Assembly: GCF_029894425.1 (NCBI RefSeq)
Contig: NZ_JARXYJ010000001.1
Span: 5,704,001 to 5,768,000 of the forward strand
Source of the DNA: Streptomyces sp. SAI-127
GTDB taxonomy: Bacteria; Actinomycetota; Actinomycetes; Streptomycetales; Streptomycetaceae
Length of the DNA: 64,000 nt
Reading direction: 5' to 3'
Positions within the stretch are counted from its first letter, which is position 1. Every line of letters begins with the position of its first letter. Made by a program: the position numbers and the translations under genes. Of the stretch, positions 29,479-39,242 are shown one piece after another. The notes under the pieces are model-generated. The model had not been told where the DNA came from. It saw nothing but the letters and a program-made list of their open reading frames with translations, and did no database searches.

Positions 29479-30660
29479 ATGGCAGACCCCACGCCCGTCA
29501 TCGACGACCTGTGTGCGGAGAGCGAGGAACTCGACCTGCTGGTAGCCGGGTTGAGCCAGGAGCAGTGGTCGCTGCCGACCCCCGCCCCCGGCTGGACCGT
29601 CGCCCACCAGATCGCCCACCTCGCCTGGACCGACCACTCCTCCCTGCTCGCCGTCACCGACCGGGCGGCCTTCTCCCGCGAGGTCGAGAAGGCGCTCGCC
29701 GCCCCCGGGGACTTCGTGGACGACGGCGCGGAGGAGGGAGCCCGCAAGCCTCCGTCCCGGCTGCTCGCCTACTGGCGGGCGGGACGCGAGGACCTGGCGG
29801 AGGCCCTCCGTACGGCACCCGAGGGCGCCCGTTTCCCCTGGTACGGCCCACCCATGTCGACCGCCTCCATGGCCACCGCGCGTCTCATGGAGACCTGGGC
29901 GCACGGTCTGGACGTGGCGGACGCGCTGGGGGTGACCCGTGAGGCGACCGACCGGATCCGGCACATCGTCCGCCTCGGCGTCCGCACCCGCGACTTCGCC
30001 TTCGGGGTGCAGGGACTGACCCCGCCGTTCGAGGAGTTCCGCATCGAACTCACCGCGCCTTCCGGCGAGTTGTGGACCTTCGGCCCCGAGAACGCCACCG
30101 ACCGCGTCACCGGTCCCGCCCTCGACTTCTGCCTCCTGGTCACCCAGCGTGCCCACCGCGCCGACCTCGCCCTGAGCGCGGAGGGCGAGGACGCCGATCA
30201 GTGGCTCGACATCGCCCAGGCCTTCGCGGGTCCACCCGGCGCCGGACGCCCGGCAAAGAAAACGGCCTCCGTCGGCCCGGGAGAGGGAACGGCTTCCGCC
30301 GACTCGAGGGAGGGGACGGCTTCGGGTGGTCCGGGGGTGGGGGTGCCTCGTGGTGGTCCGGTGGAGGGGACGGCTTCGGGCGGTCTGGGAGAGGGAACGG
30401 CTTCCGCCGACTCGGGGGAGGGGACGGCTTCGGGTGGTCCGGGGGTGGGGGTGCCTCGCGGTGGTCCGGCGGAGGGGACGGCTTCGGGTGGTCCGGGGGT
30501 GGGGGTGCCTCGCGGTGGTCCGGCGGAGGGAACGGCTTCGGGCGGTCCGGGGGATCCGGCGGAGGGAACGGCTTCCGGTGGTCCGGCGGAGGGGACGTCC
30601 TCCGGTGATCCGGCAAGGGGAACGCCTCCCGGCGACCCGGCAGGGGGAGTTGCCGGATGA
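29479..30660 (+). CDS. TIGR03084-like DinB/maleylpyruvate isomerase-fold protein with a repetitive C-terminal tail
   Basis: Residues 1-260 form a DinB-like four-helix metal-binding domain: [17 protein letters not shown] supplies two histidines and [16 protein letters not shown] a third, as in mycothiol-dependent isomerases and TIGR03084 proteins. Its enzymatic role is not known, but it regularly leads operons like this one. From about residue 262 the protein turns into a Gly/Pro/Ala/Thr-rich tail of ~130 residues built from units such as [18 protein letters not shown], encoded by 54-bp DNA repeats. Relatives usually end near 260-275. The stop overlaps the next start (ATGA). Confidence 0.85.
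   Translation: MADPTPVIDDLCAESEELDLLVAGLSQEQWSLPTPAPGWTVAHQIAHLAWTDHSSLLAVTDRAAFSREVEKALAAPGDFVDDGAEEGARKPPSRLLAYWRAGREDLAEALRTAPEGARFPWYGPPMSTASMATARLMETWAHGLDVADALGVTREATDRIRHIVRLGVRTRDFAFGVQGLTPPFEEFRIELTAPSGELWTFGPENATDRVTGPALDFCLLVTQRAHRADLALSAEGEDADQWLDIAQAFAGPPGAGRPAKKTASVGPGEGTASADSREGTASGGPGVGVPRGGPVEGTASGGLGEGTASADSGEGTASGGPGVGVPRGGPAEGTASGGPGVGVPRGGPAEGTASGGPGDPAEGTASGGPAEGTSSGDPARGTPPGDPAGGVAG
30313..30528 (+). repeat. four tandem 54-bp repeats inside the TIGR03084-like gene
   Basis: Units lie at 30313-30366, 30367-30420, 30421-30474 and 30475-30528. The last two are identical; the first differs from them by two bases; the second is more diverged. Because 54 is divisible by three, the frame is kept and each unit adds 18 residues. 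Degenerate half-units flank the array (about 30268-30312 and 30529-30645). Confidence 0.92.
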
Positions 30661-32324
30661 CCCTCCGTATCGGCAACGCCTCCGGCTTCTACGGCGACCG
30701 CTTCGACGCGATGCGCGAGATGCTCACCGGCGGTGAACTCGACGTGCTCACCGGCGACTACCTCGCCGAGCTGACCATGCTCATCCTGGGCCGCGACCGG
30801 CTGAAGGACCCCGGGGCCGGATACGCCCGCACCTTCCTGCGCCAACTCGAGGAGTGCCTCGGCCTCGCACACGAGCGGGGTGTGCGGATCGTCGCCAACG
30901 CGGGCGGGCTCAACCCGTCCGGACTCGCCGACCGGACAAGGGAGTTGGCCGACCGACTCGGCCTGCCGGTGCGCGTCGCGCACGTCGAGGGCGACGACCT
31001 CACCCCCCTCCACCCCGGCAGCCTCGCCGCCCACGCCTACCTCGGCGGCTTCGGCATCGCGGCCTGTCTGCGGGAGGGCGCGGACGTCGTCGTGACCGGC
31101 CGGGTGACGGACGCGGCCCTGGTCACCGGGCCCGCCGCCGCCCACTTCGGCTGGGGACCGGCGGACTACGACCGGCTCGCGGGAGCCGTCGTCGCCGGAC
31201 ACGTATTGGAGTGCGGCACTCAGGCGACCGGCGGGAACTACTCCTTCTTCCAGGAGGGAGACGTCCGCCGCCCCGGCTTCCCCCTCGCCGAACTCCACGA
31301 GGACGGCACCGCCGTCATCACCAAACACCCCGGCACCGGCGGCTTCGTGGACGTCGGCGCGGTGACGGCCCAGCTGCTGTACGAGACGCAGGGCGCCCGG
31401 TACGCGGGCCCCGACGTCACCGCACGGCTCGACACGGTCCGGCTCACCCAGGACGGCCCCGACCGGGTCCGGATCTCCGGCGTACGCGGCGAGGCCCCGC
31501 CCCCCACCCTCAAGGTCGGCCTCAACCGGCTCGGCGGCTTCCGCAACGAGGTCGCCTTCGTCCTGACCGGCCTGGACATCGAGGCCAAGGCCGCGCTGGT
31601 GCGGGAGCAGATGGAACCGGCCCTCGCCAAAGCCGCCGAGGTGCGCTGGGACCTGGTCCGCACGGACCGCCCGGACGCCGCGACGGAGGAAACCGCCAGC
31701 GCCCTGCTGCGACTGGTCGTCCGGGACGCGAACCAGGAGATCGTCGGACGCGCGCTCAGCGGAGCCGCCGTAGAACTGGCCCTGGCGAGCTACCCCGGGT
31801 TCCATGTGCTGGCGCCACCAGGGAAGGGCTCGCCCTATGGGGTCTTCGAGGATGTGTACGTCCCCCATGGGGCCGTGGACCATGTGGCCGTCCTCCATGA
31901 CGGGCGACGGCTCCCTGTGGCACCGGCTCAGGAGACCGCCGTACTCGACGATCCCCCGACGCCACCCACCCCCGAACCGCTGCCGGAAGGCCCCACCCGC
32001 CGGGCCCCCCTCGGTCTGATCGCGGGCGCCCGCAGCGGCGACAAGGGCGGCAACGCCAACATCGGGGTCTGGGCCCGGACGGACGAGGCCTGGCGATGGC
32101 TCGCCCACACCCTCACCGTCGACCGCCTGCGCGAACTCCTCCCGGAGACTGCCGACTTGATCGCCACACGGCACACCCTGCCCCAGCTCCGCGCCCTGAA
32201 CTTCGTCGTCGAGGGCATCCTCGGCGAGGGCGTCGCCGCCCAGCACCGCTTCGACCCGCAGGCCAAAGCCCTCGGCGAATGGCTGCGCTCCCGCCACCTG
32301 GACATCCCGGAGGCCCTGTTGTGA
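30657..32324 (+). CDS. atuA: AtuA-family (DUF1446) acyclic terpene utilisation protein
   Basis: A 555-residue protein of the AtuA family: [90 protein letters not shown] and the C-terminal block [24 protein letters not shown]. AtuA is encoded in the citronellol/geraniol (atu) operon of Pseudomonas and is needed for growth on acyclic terpenes, but its reaction is not defined. The gene overlaps its neighbours by 4 bp on both sides (ATGA with the DinB-like gene, GTGA with carboxylase beta). Confidence 0.92.
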   Translation: MTLRIGNASGFYGDRFDAMREMLTGGELDVLTGDYLAELTMLILGRDRLKDPGAGYARTFLRQLEECLGLAHERGVRIVANAGGLNPSGLADRTRELADRLGLPVRVAHVEGDDLTPLHPGSLAAHAYLGGFGIAACLREGADVVVTGRVTDAALVTGPAAAHFGWGPADYDRLAGAVVAGHVLECGTQATGGNYSFFQEGDVRRPGFPLAELHEDGTAVITKHPGTGGFVDVGAVTAQLLYETQGARYAGPDVTARLDTVRLTQDGPDRVRISGVRGEAPPPTLKVGLNRLGGFRNEVAFVLTGLDIEAKAALVREQMEPALAKAAEVRWDLVRTDRPDAATEETASALLRLVVRDANQEIVGRALSGAAVELALASYPGFHVLAPPGKGSPYGVFEDVYVPHGAVDHVAVLHDGRRLPVAPAQETAVLDDPPTPPTPEPLPEGPTRRAPLGLIAGARSGDKGGNANIGVWARTDEAWRWLAHTLTVDRLRELLPETADLIATRHTLPQLRALNFVVEGILGEGVAAQHRFDPQAKALGEWLRSRHLDIPEALL

Positions 32325-33919
32325 CCGTCATCGACTCCGGCCTGGACACGGCAGGTGCGGACTACCTCGCCCACCGCGAGGCCATGCTCGCCAAGCTGGA
32401 ACAGCTGACCGCCGAGCATGCGAAGGCTCTCGCGGGCGGCGGTGAGAAGTACGTCGAGCGGCACCGGGGCCGCGGCAAGCTGCTCGCCCGCGAGCGCATC
32501 GAGCTGCTCCTCGACCCGGACACCCCCTTCCTGGAGCTGTCGCCGCTCGCCGCCTGGGGCAGCGAGTACACGGTCGGCGCCTCCCTCGTCACCGGCATCG
32601 GGGTCGTCGAGGGCGTGGAGTGCCTGATCACCGCGAACGACCCGACCGTGCGCGGCGGCGCCAGCAACCCCTGGTCGCTGAAGAAGGCCCTGCGCGCCAA
32701 CGACATCGCCCTAGCCAACCGGCTGCCCTGCATCAGCCTGGTGGAGTCGGGCGGCGCGGACCTCCCCTCCCAGAAGGAGATCTTCATCCCCGGGGGTGCC
32801 ATCTTCCGGGACCTGACCCGGCTGTCGGCCGCCGGAATCCCCACTGTCGCCGTCGTCTTCGGCAACTCCACGGCCGGCGGCGCCTACGTCCCCGGCATGT
32901 CCGACCACGTGATCATGGTCAAGGAGCGGGCCAAGGTGTTCCTCGGCGGTCCGCCCCTCGTGAAGATGGCCACCGGCGAGGAGAGCGACGACGAGTCCCT
33001 CGGCGGCGCCGAGATGCACGCGCGCGTGTCGGGCCTCGCGGACTACTTCGCCGTGGACGAGCAGGACGCGCTCAGACAGGCACGGCGGGTCGTGGCCCGG
33101 CTCAACCACCGCAAGGCGTACGGCGATCCGGTCCCCGCCGAGCCGCCCAAGTACGACGCCGACGAGCTCCTCGGCATCGTCCCCGGCGACCTCCGCACCC
33201 CCTTCGACCCGCGCGAGGTGATCGCCCGGATCGTCGACGCATCCGACTTCGACGAGTTCAAGCCCCTGTACGGGACGAGCCTGGCGACCGGCTGGGCCGA
33301 GCTGCACGGCTATCCGGTGGGCGTCCTGGCGAACGCCCAGGGCGTCCTGTTCTCCGAGGAGTCCCAGAAGGCGGCCCAGTTCATCCAGCTGGCCAACCAA
33401 CGCGACATCCCGCTGCTCTTCCTGCACAACACCACCGGCTACATGGTCGGCAAGGAGTACGAACAGGGCGGCATCATCAAGCACGGCGCGATGATGATCA
33501 ACGCGGTGAGCAACTCGAAGGTCCCGCACCTCTCGGTCCTCATGGGTGCCTCCTACGGGGCCGGCCACTACGGCATGTGCGGCCGCGCCTACGACCCCCG
33601 TTTCCTCTTCGCCTGGCCCAGCGCCAAGTCGGCCGTGATGGGCCCCCAGCAGCTCGCCGGCGTGCTCTCCATCGTCGCCCGCCAGTCGGCGGCCGCGAAG
33701 GGACTGCCGTACGACGAAGAGGGCGACGCCGCCCTGCGCGCCATGGTGGAGCAGCAGATCGAGTCCGAGTCGCTGCCCATGTTCCTGTCCGGGCGGCTCT
33801 ACGACGACGGCGTCATCGACCCCCGCGACACCCGGACCGTACTGGGAATGTGCCTGTCCGCGATCCACACCGCGCCCTACGAGGGCGCACGCGGCGGCTT
33901 CGGCGTCTTCCGGATGTGA
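32321..33919 (+). CDS. acyl-CoA carboxylase carboxyltransferase (beta) subunit
   Basis: A 532-residue carboxyltransferase with the two crotonase-like halves of biotin-dependent acyl-CoA carboxylases. [64 protein letters not shown] and [15 protein letters not shown] are in the N-half; [26 protein letters not shown]-like sequence, [20 protein letters not shown] and [18 protein letters not shown] are in the C-half. The G-x-x-Y-E-x-G-G pattern and length are those of methylcrotonyl-CoA and geranyl-CoA carboxylases rather than propionyl/acetyl types. It transfers CO2 from carboxybiotin to the CoA ester. GTG 32321 overlaps the AtuA stop. Confidence 0.93.
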   Translation: [532 protein letters not shown]

Positions 33920-33930
33920 GGAACCCTTCA

Positions 33931-35817
33931 GTGATCACTTCTGTGCTCGTCGCCAACCGGGGCGAGATCGCCTGCCGGATCTTCCGCACCTGCGGTGAGT
34001 TGGGAATCCGAACCATCGCGGTGCACTCGGACCCGGACGCGAATGCCCTCCACACGCGCGTGGCGGACGCGGCCGTACGACTCCCGGGAGCGGCCCCCGC
34101 CGACACCTACCTGCGCGCCGACCTGATCGTGAAGGCGGCGATCGCCTCCGGCGCCGACGCCGTGCACCCCGGCTACGGCTTCCTCTCCGAGAACGCCGAC
34201 TTCGCGCGGGCGGTCCTGGACGCGGGCCTGGTCTGGATCGGACCGCCGCCGTCCGCGATCGAGGCGATGGCGTCCAAGACGCGTGCGAAGGAACTGATGG
34301 GGCTGGCACCCCTGGAGGACGTGACGCCGGCCGATCTGCCGGTGCTGGTGAAAGCGGCCGCGGGCGGCGGAGGCCGCGGAATGCGCGTCGTCCGCCGTAT
34401 CGAGGACCTGGCCGCCGCCCTGGAGAGCGCACGCGCCGAGGCCGCGAGCGCCTTCGGCGACGGCGAGGTCTTCGTCGAGCCGTACGTCGAGGACGGCCGC
34501 CATGTCGAGGCCCAGATCCTCGCCGACACCCACGGCACGGTGTGGGCCCTCGGTACCCGCGACTGCTCCCTCCAGCGCCGCCACCAGAAGGTGATCGAGG
34601 AGGCCCCGGCCCCCGGACTCCCGGAGGACCTCAGGGAGGAACTGCACGAGCTGGCGGTACGAGCGGCCCGCGCGGTGGACTACGTGGGCGCGGGCACGGT
34701 CGAGTTCCTGGTCTCCGGCACCAAGGCGCACTTCCTGGAGATGAACACCCGCCTCCAGGTCGAACACCCGGTGACGGAGGCGGTGTTCGGCATCGACCTG
34801 GTGGCGGAACAGATCCGCGTCGCCGAAGGGGCCCCGCTGCCCGACGAGCCCCCACGCGCGCGTGGCCACGCCGTCGAGGCGCGCCTCTACGCCGAGGACC
34901 CCTCGCGGGACTGGACCCCCCAGACCGGCACCCTGCACCAGCTCTCGATCCCTCCGTCCGTCCGCCTGGACACGGGCTACGAGAACGGCGACGACATCGG
35001 CGTCCACTACGACCCGATGCTCGCGAAGGTCGTCGCGTACGCCCCCACGCGCGCGGAGGCGGTCCGCAAACTGGCGGGCGCCCTGGAAAGGGCGACGATC
35101 CACGGCCCGACCACGAACCGGGACCTGCTGGTGGACTCCCTGCGCCACAAGGAGTTCACGACGGCCCGCATGGACACGGGCTTCTACGACCGTCACCTGC
35201 CCGAACTCACCGAGCCGCACCCCGACCCCTACGCCCCCCTCGCGGCGGCTCTCGCGGACGCGGCAGGCCGCTCCCGCTTCGGCGGCTGGCGCAACCTGCA
35301 CTCGGCCCCGCAGACGAAGCGGTACGCGGTGGCGGGGGAGGAGCACGAGGTCCACTACCGGCACACGAGGGAGGGCCTGGAGGCGGACGGGGTGCGGGTG
35401 GTCCACGTCGACGCGGCTCTCGTCGTCCTGGAAGTGGACGGCATACAGAGGAAGTTCGAGGTGGCGAGGTACGGCGACCGGGTGTACGTGGGGGGCACAG
35501 CCCTGACGGCTCTGCCCCGCTTCCCGGACCCGACGGCCCAGCTCGCCCCGGGCTCCTTGCTGGCCCCCATGCCGGGAACGGTCGTACGGGTTGCGGACGG
35601 CCTGACAAAGGGATCCGCCGTGGAAGCGGGCCGGCCGCTCCTGTGGCTGGAGGCGATGAAGATGGAACACAAGATCACGGCACCGGCAGCAGGAACGCTG
35701 AGTGAGCTTCACGCATCGCCTGGCCAGCAGGTGACGGTCGGTGAACTGCTGGCAGTAGTCCAACCCACCCAGGGGCGAACAACGAAGGAGCCACATGCCC
35801 ACGATCGAAACCGATGA
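33931..35817 (+). CDS. acyl-CoA carboxylase biotin carboxylase/BCCP (alpha) subunit
   Basis: A 628-residue subunit that carboxylates its own biotin. Biotin carboxylase (1-430): VLVANRGEIACRIFRTC, HPGYGFLSENADFA, the ATP loop KAAAGGGGRGMRVVRR, EMNTRLQVEHPVTEAV. A linker domain follows, then a biotinyl domain ending in WLEAMKMEHKITAPAAG with K of EAMKME as the biotin site. Between SKTRAKELMG and LPVLVKAAAGG there are only about 12 residues, where many homologues have 25-35, so the segment entering the ATP-grasp lid is short. GTG 33931 follows beta by 11 bp. The 3' end overlaps the dehydrogenase gene by 23 bp. Confidence 0.93.
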   Translation: MITSVLVANRGEIACRIFRTCGELGIRTIAVHSDPDANALHTRVADAAVRLPGAAPADTYLRADLIVKAAIASGADAVHPGYGFLSENADFARAVLDAGLVWIGPPPSAIEAMASKTRAKELMGLAPLEDVTPADLPVLVKAAAGGGGRGMRVVRRIEDLAAALESARAEAASAFGDGEVFVEPYVEDGRHVEAQILADTHGTVWALGTRDCSLQRRHQKVIEEAPAPGLPEDLREELHELAVRAARAVDYVGAGTVEFLVSGTKAHFLEMNTRLQVEHPVTEAVFGIDLVAEQIRVAEGAPLPDEPPRARGHAVEARLYAEDPSRDWTPQTGTLHQLSIPPSVRLDTGYENGDDIGVHYDPMLAKVVAYAPTRAEAVRKLAGALERATIHGPTTNRDLLVDSLRHKEFTTARMDTGFYDRHLPELTEPHPDPYAPLAAALADAAGRSRFGGWRNLHSAPQTKRYAVAGEEHEVHYRHTREGLEADGVRVVHVDAALVVLEVDGIQRKFEVARYGDRVYVGGTALTALPRFPDPTAQLAPGSLLAPMPGTVVRVADGLTKGSAVEAGRPLLWLEAMKMEHKITAPAAGTLSELHASPGQQVTVGELLAVVQPTQGRTTKEPHAHDRNR

Positions 35818-36925
35818 GCACAAGTCCCTACGTGAAGCAGTAGCCGCCCTGGGCAAACGCCACGGCCGCACCTTCGACCGAGAAACCCTGTGGTCCGAAG
35901 CAGCCAAGCTCGGCTATCTCGGCGTCAACCTCCCCGAGGAGTACGGAGGCGGAGGCGGCGGGATCGCGGAACTCTCCATAGTCCTGGAAGAGTTGGGCGC
36001 AGCCGGCTGCCCCCTCCTCATGATGGTCGTGTCTCCCGCCATCTGCGGCACAGTGATCGCCCGCTTCGGCACGGAAGCCCAGAAACAGGAGTGGCTCCCC
36101 GCCCTCGCCGACGGCACCCGCACCATGGCCTTCGGTATCACCGAGCCGGACGCCGGTTCCAACTCCCACCGCATCACCACCACGGCCCACCGCGACGGAG
36201 CCGACTGGCTGCTCACCGGCCGCAAGGTCTTCATCTCCGGCGTGGACATAGCCGACGCCACCCTCATAGTCGGCCGCGCGGAGGACTCCCGCACCGGCCG
36301 CCTCAAGCCCTGCCTCTTCATCGTCCCCCGAGACGCCGAAGGCTTCACGCGCCGACAGATGGACATGGAACTCCAGGCGGCGGAGAAGCAGTTCGAGCTG
36401 ACCCTCGACGACGTACGCCTCCCCGCCGAGGCCCTCGTGGGCGACGAGGACGCGGGCCTTCTCCAGCTCTTCGCCGGCCTCAACCCCGAACGCATCATGA
36501 CGGCCGCCTTCGCGATCGGCATGGGCCGCTACGCCCTCTCGCAGGCGATCACCTACGCCAGGGACCGCACGGTCTGGAACACCCCCATCGGCGCCCACCA
36601 GGCCATCGCCCACCCCCTCGCCCAGGCTCACATCGACCTCGAACTCGCCCGCCTGATGATGCAGAAGGCCGCCCACCTCTACGACGCGGGAGACGACGTG
36701 GCCGCGGGAGAGGCCGCCAACATGGCGAAGTACGCCGCGGGGGAGGCCTGTGTGAAGGCGGTGGACCAGGCGGTCCACACCCTCGGCGGCAACGGACTCA
36801 CCCGTGAGTTCGGGCTCGCCTCGTTGATAACGGCCGCGCGCGTGGCTCGTATCGCACCGGTGAGCAGGGAGATGATTCTCAACTACGTCTCCCACCAGAC
36901 CCTGGGCCTGCCCAAGTCGTATTAG
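35795..36925 (+). CDS. acyl-CoA dehydrogenase
   Basis: A 376-residue FAD enzyme that oxidises an acyl-CoA to the 2-enoyl-CoA. Landmarks are GVNLPEEYGGGGGGIAELSIVLEELG, FGITEPDAGSNSHRITTTA, LTGRKVFISG, GNGLTREFGLASLI and the end ISREMILNYVSHQTLGLP-like segment. In an operon with an AtuA/carboxylase set it would match AtuD or isovaleryl-CoA dehydrogenase, i.e. action on a 3-methyl-branched substrate. The ATG is preceded by GAAGGAG inside the end of the alpha-subunit gene. Confidence 0.92.
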   Translation: MPTIETDEHKSLREAVAALGKRHGRTFDRETLWSEAAKLGYLGVNLPEEYGGGGGGIAELSIVLEELGAAGCPLLMMVVSPAICGTVIARFGTEAQKQEWLPALADGTRTMAFGITEPDAGSNSHRITTTAHRDGADWLLTGRKVFISGVDIADATLIVGRAEDSRTGRLKPCLFIVPRDAEGFTRRQMDMELQAAEKQFELTLDDVRLPAEALVGDEDAGLLQLFAGLNPERIMTAAFAIGMGRYALSQAITYARDRTVWNTPIGAHQAIAHPLAQAHIDLELARLMMQKAAHLYDAGDDVAAGEAANMAKYAAGEACVKAVDQAVHTLGGNGLTREFGLASLITAARVARIAPVSREMILNYVSHQTLGLPKSY

Positions 36926-36942
36926 GCGCTCTTGGAGGAACC

Positions 36943-38511
36943 GTGTTCCGCAGCGAGTACGCAGACGTCCCACCCGTCGAACTCCCCATCCACGACGCGG
37001 TCCTCGCCCGGGCCGCCGAGTTCGGGGACGCGCCCGCCCTGATCGACGGGACCGACGGCGCCACCCTCACCTACGGACAGCTCGACCGGTTCCACCGCCG
37101 GGTCGCCGCCGGTCTCGCGGAGGCGGGCGTCGCCAAGGGGGACGTGCTCGCGCTGCACAGCCCCAACACGATCGCCTTCCCGGCCGCGTTCTACGCCGCC
37201 ACGCGCGCGGGTGCCTCCGTCACGACCGTGCACCCGCTCGCCACGCCGGAGGAGTTCGCCAAGCAGCTCAGTGACTCCGCGGCCCGCTGGATCGTCACCG
37301 TCTCCCCACTCCTGGAGACGGCACGGCGGGCCGCCGAACTCGCGGGCGGGGTACGGGAGATCTTCGTCTGCGACAGCGCGCCCGGTCACCGTTCCCTGAT
37401 CGACATGCTGTCCTCGACGGCCCCCGAGCCGGACCTCGCCATCGACCCGGTGACGGACGTGGCGGCACTGCCGTACTCCTCGGGCACCACCGGCACCCCC
37501 AAGGGCGTGATGCTCACCCACCGGCAGATCGCCACCAACCTCGCCCAGCTCGAACCGCTGATGGGGGCGGGCCCCGATGACCGTATCCTGGCGGTTCTTC
37601 CCTTTTTTCACATTTACGGCCTCACCGCCCTGATGAACGCGCCCCTGCGCCAAGGCGCCTCCGTCGTCGTCCTGCCCCGCTTCGACCTGGAGACCTTCCT
37701 CGCGGCGATCCAGAACCACCGCATCACCGGCCTGTACGTGGCCCCGCCGATCGTCCTCGCCCTCGCCAAGCACCCACTTGTGGAGCACTACGACCTGTCG
37801 TCCCTGCGCTACATCGTCAGCGCCGCCGCCCCCCTGGACGCCCGGCTCGCCGCCGCCTGTTCGGCCCGGCTCGGCCTTCCTCCCATCGGCCAGGCCTACG
37901 GCATGACGGAACTCTCGCCCGGCACCCACGTCGTCCCCCTGTCCGCCATGCGCGAGGCACCCCCCGGGACGGTGGGCAAGCTCATCGCCGGCACCGAGAT
38001 GCGGATCGTCTCCCTCGACGACCCCGACAAGGACCTCGACGTCGGCGAACCCGGCGAGATCCTGATCCGCGGCCCGCAGATCATGAAGGGCTACCTCGGC
38101 CGCCCCGACGACACCGCCGCGATGATCGACCCCGACGGCTGGCTGCACACCGGTGACGTGGGCCATGCCGACGCCGACGGCTGGCTGTTCGTCGTCGACC
38201 GGGTCAAGGAGCTGATCAAGTACAAGGGCTTCCAGGTGGCCCCCGCCGAACTGGAGGCCCTCCTGCTCACCCACCCCCAGATCGCCGACGCGGCCGTCAT
38301 CGGCGTCTACAACGACGACGGCAACGAGGTCCCACAGGCCTTCGTCGTCCGCCGGCCGACCGCCACCGAGCTCTCCGAGAGCGAGGTCATGATGTACGTC
38401 GCCGAGCGCGTCGCCCCCTACAAACGCGTCCGCCAGGTCACCTTCATCGACGCGGTGCCCCGGGCCGCCTCCGGCAAGATCCTCCGACGACAGCTCAGGG
38501 AGCGCGCATGA
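36943..38511 (+). CDS. 4-coumarate-CoA ligase-like acyl-CoA synthetase
   Basis: A 522-residue adenylate-forming enzyme that activates a carboxylic acid with ATP and CoA. Motifs are YSSGTTGTPKGVMLTHRQ (A3/P-loop), GQAYGMTELSPGTH (A5), WLHTGDVGHADADGWLFVVDRVKELIKYKGFQV (A7-A8) and PRAASGKILRRQLRE with the catalytic lysine. It probably supplies the CoA ester that the dehydrogenase and carboxylase then handle. GTG 36943 follows TTGGAGGA. It ends in an ATGA overlap with the hydratase gene. Confidence 0.93.
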   Translation: MFRSEYADVPPVELPIHDAVLARAAEFGDAPALIDGTDGATLTYGQLDRFHRRVAAGLAEAGVAKGDVLALHSPNTIAFPAAFYAATRAGASVTTVHPLATPEEFAKQLSDSAARWIVTVSPLLETARRAAELAGGVREIFVCDSAPGHRSLIDMLSSTAPEPDLAIDPVTDVAALPYSSGTTGTPKGVMLTHRQIATNLAQLEPLMGAGPDDRILAVLPFFHIYGLTALMNAPLRQGASVVVLPRFDLETFLAAIQNHRITGLYVAPPIVLALAKHPLVEHYDLSSLRYIVSAAAPLDARLAAACSARLGLPPIGQAYGMTELSPGTHVVPLSAMREAPPGTVGKLIAGTEMRIVSLDDPDKDLDVGEPGEILIRGPQIMKGYLGRPDDTAAMIDPDGWLHTGDVGHADADGWLFVVDRVKELIKYKGFQVAPAELEALLLTHPQIADAAVIGVYNDDGNEVPQAFVVRRPTATELSESEVMMYVAERVAPYKRVRQVTFIDAVPRAASGKILRRQLRERA

Positions 38512-39242
38512 CACCGATCGGCCGCACACGCGCGCGTGGCATCGAAACCCTCACCCTCGACTCCCCGCACAACCGCAACGCCCTGTCGGCGGCGCTGGTG
38601 GGGGAGCTGGCCTCCAGCCTGGCGGACTGCGCCAAGGACGACGCCGTGCGCGCGATCGTCCTCACCCACACCGGCAACACCTTCTCGGCGGGCGCCGATC
38701 TGAAGGACCCCCCGGACCCGGCCGCCCTGGTCGCGCTCCTGCGGCAGATCGTGGAACTCGGCAAACCGGTCGTCGCACGCGTCACCGGACACGTCCGCGC
38801 GGGCGGCCTCGGCCTCCTCGCCGCCTGCGACATCGCGGCCGCGTCCACCGAGTCGACCTTCGCCTTCACCGAGGTACGGATCGGGCTCGCCCCCGCGGTC
38901 ATCTCACTGACGCTGCTGCCCCGCACCGACCCCCGCGCCCTCGCCCGCCACTACCTCACCGGCGAGCGCTTCGACGCCGCCGAGGCGGCCCGCATCGGCC
39001 TGGTCACGACGGCGGGCGACGACGTGGACGCCGTACTCGAACCGATCCTGGACGGTCTGCGCCGGGCCGCCCCCGAGGCCCTGGCCGAGACGAAACGGCT
39101 GCTCACGGCTAGGGTGCTGGAGACCTTCGACCGGGACGCGGCCCACCTGACCGCGCTCTCGGCCCGGCTGTTCGCCTCACCGCACGCGCGCGAGGGCATG
39201 ACGGCCTTCCTGGAACGACGGGATCCCTCATGGGCGGTGTGA
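38508..39242 (+). CDS. enoyl-CoA hydratase/isomerase family protein
   Basis: A 244-residue crotonase. SPHNRNALSAALVGEL, THTGNTFSAGADLKDPP (first oxyanion block), VTGHVRAGGLGLLAACDIAAAS (second oxyanion block), FTEVRIGLAPAVISLTLLPR and the C-terminal helices ARHYLTGERFDAAEAARIGLV are present. In the atu/liu pathways this step would be hydration of an isohexenylglutaconyl- or methylglutaconyl-CoA (AtuE/LiuC); that assignment is inferred from the operon. The usual second catalytic acid position is occupied by Pro/Ala-rich sequence, so specificity remains open. Confidence 0.9.
   Translation: MTPIGRTRARGIETLTLDSPHNRNALSAALVGELASSLADCAKDDAVRAIVLTHTGNTFSAGADLKDPPDPAALVALLRQIVELGKPVVARVTGHVRAGGLGLLAACDIAAASTESTFAFTEVRIGLAPAVISLTLLPRTDPRALARHYLTGERFDAAEAARIGLVTTAGDDVDAVLEPILDGLRRAAPEALAETKRLLTARVLETFDRDAAHLTALSARLFASPHAREGMTAFLERRDPSWAV

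Noticed and set aside
30072..32297. Long overlapping frames on both strands around the 54-bp repeats and atuA
   Set aside because: Repeat length is divisible by three, so all frames stay open; the atuA frame explains the coding signal.
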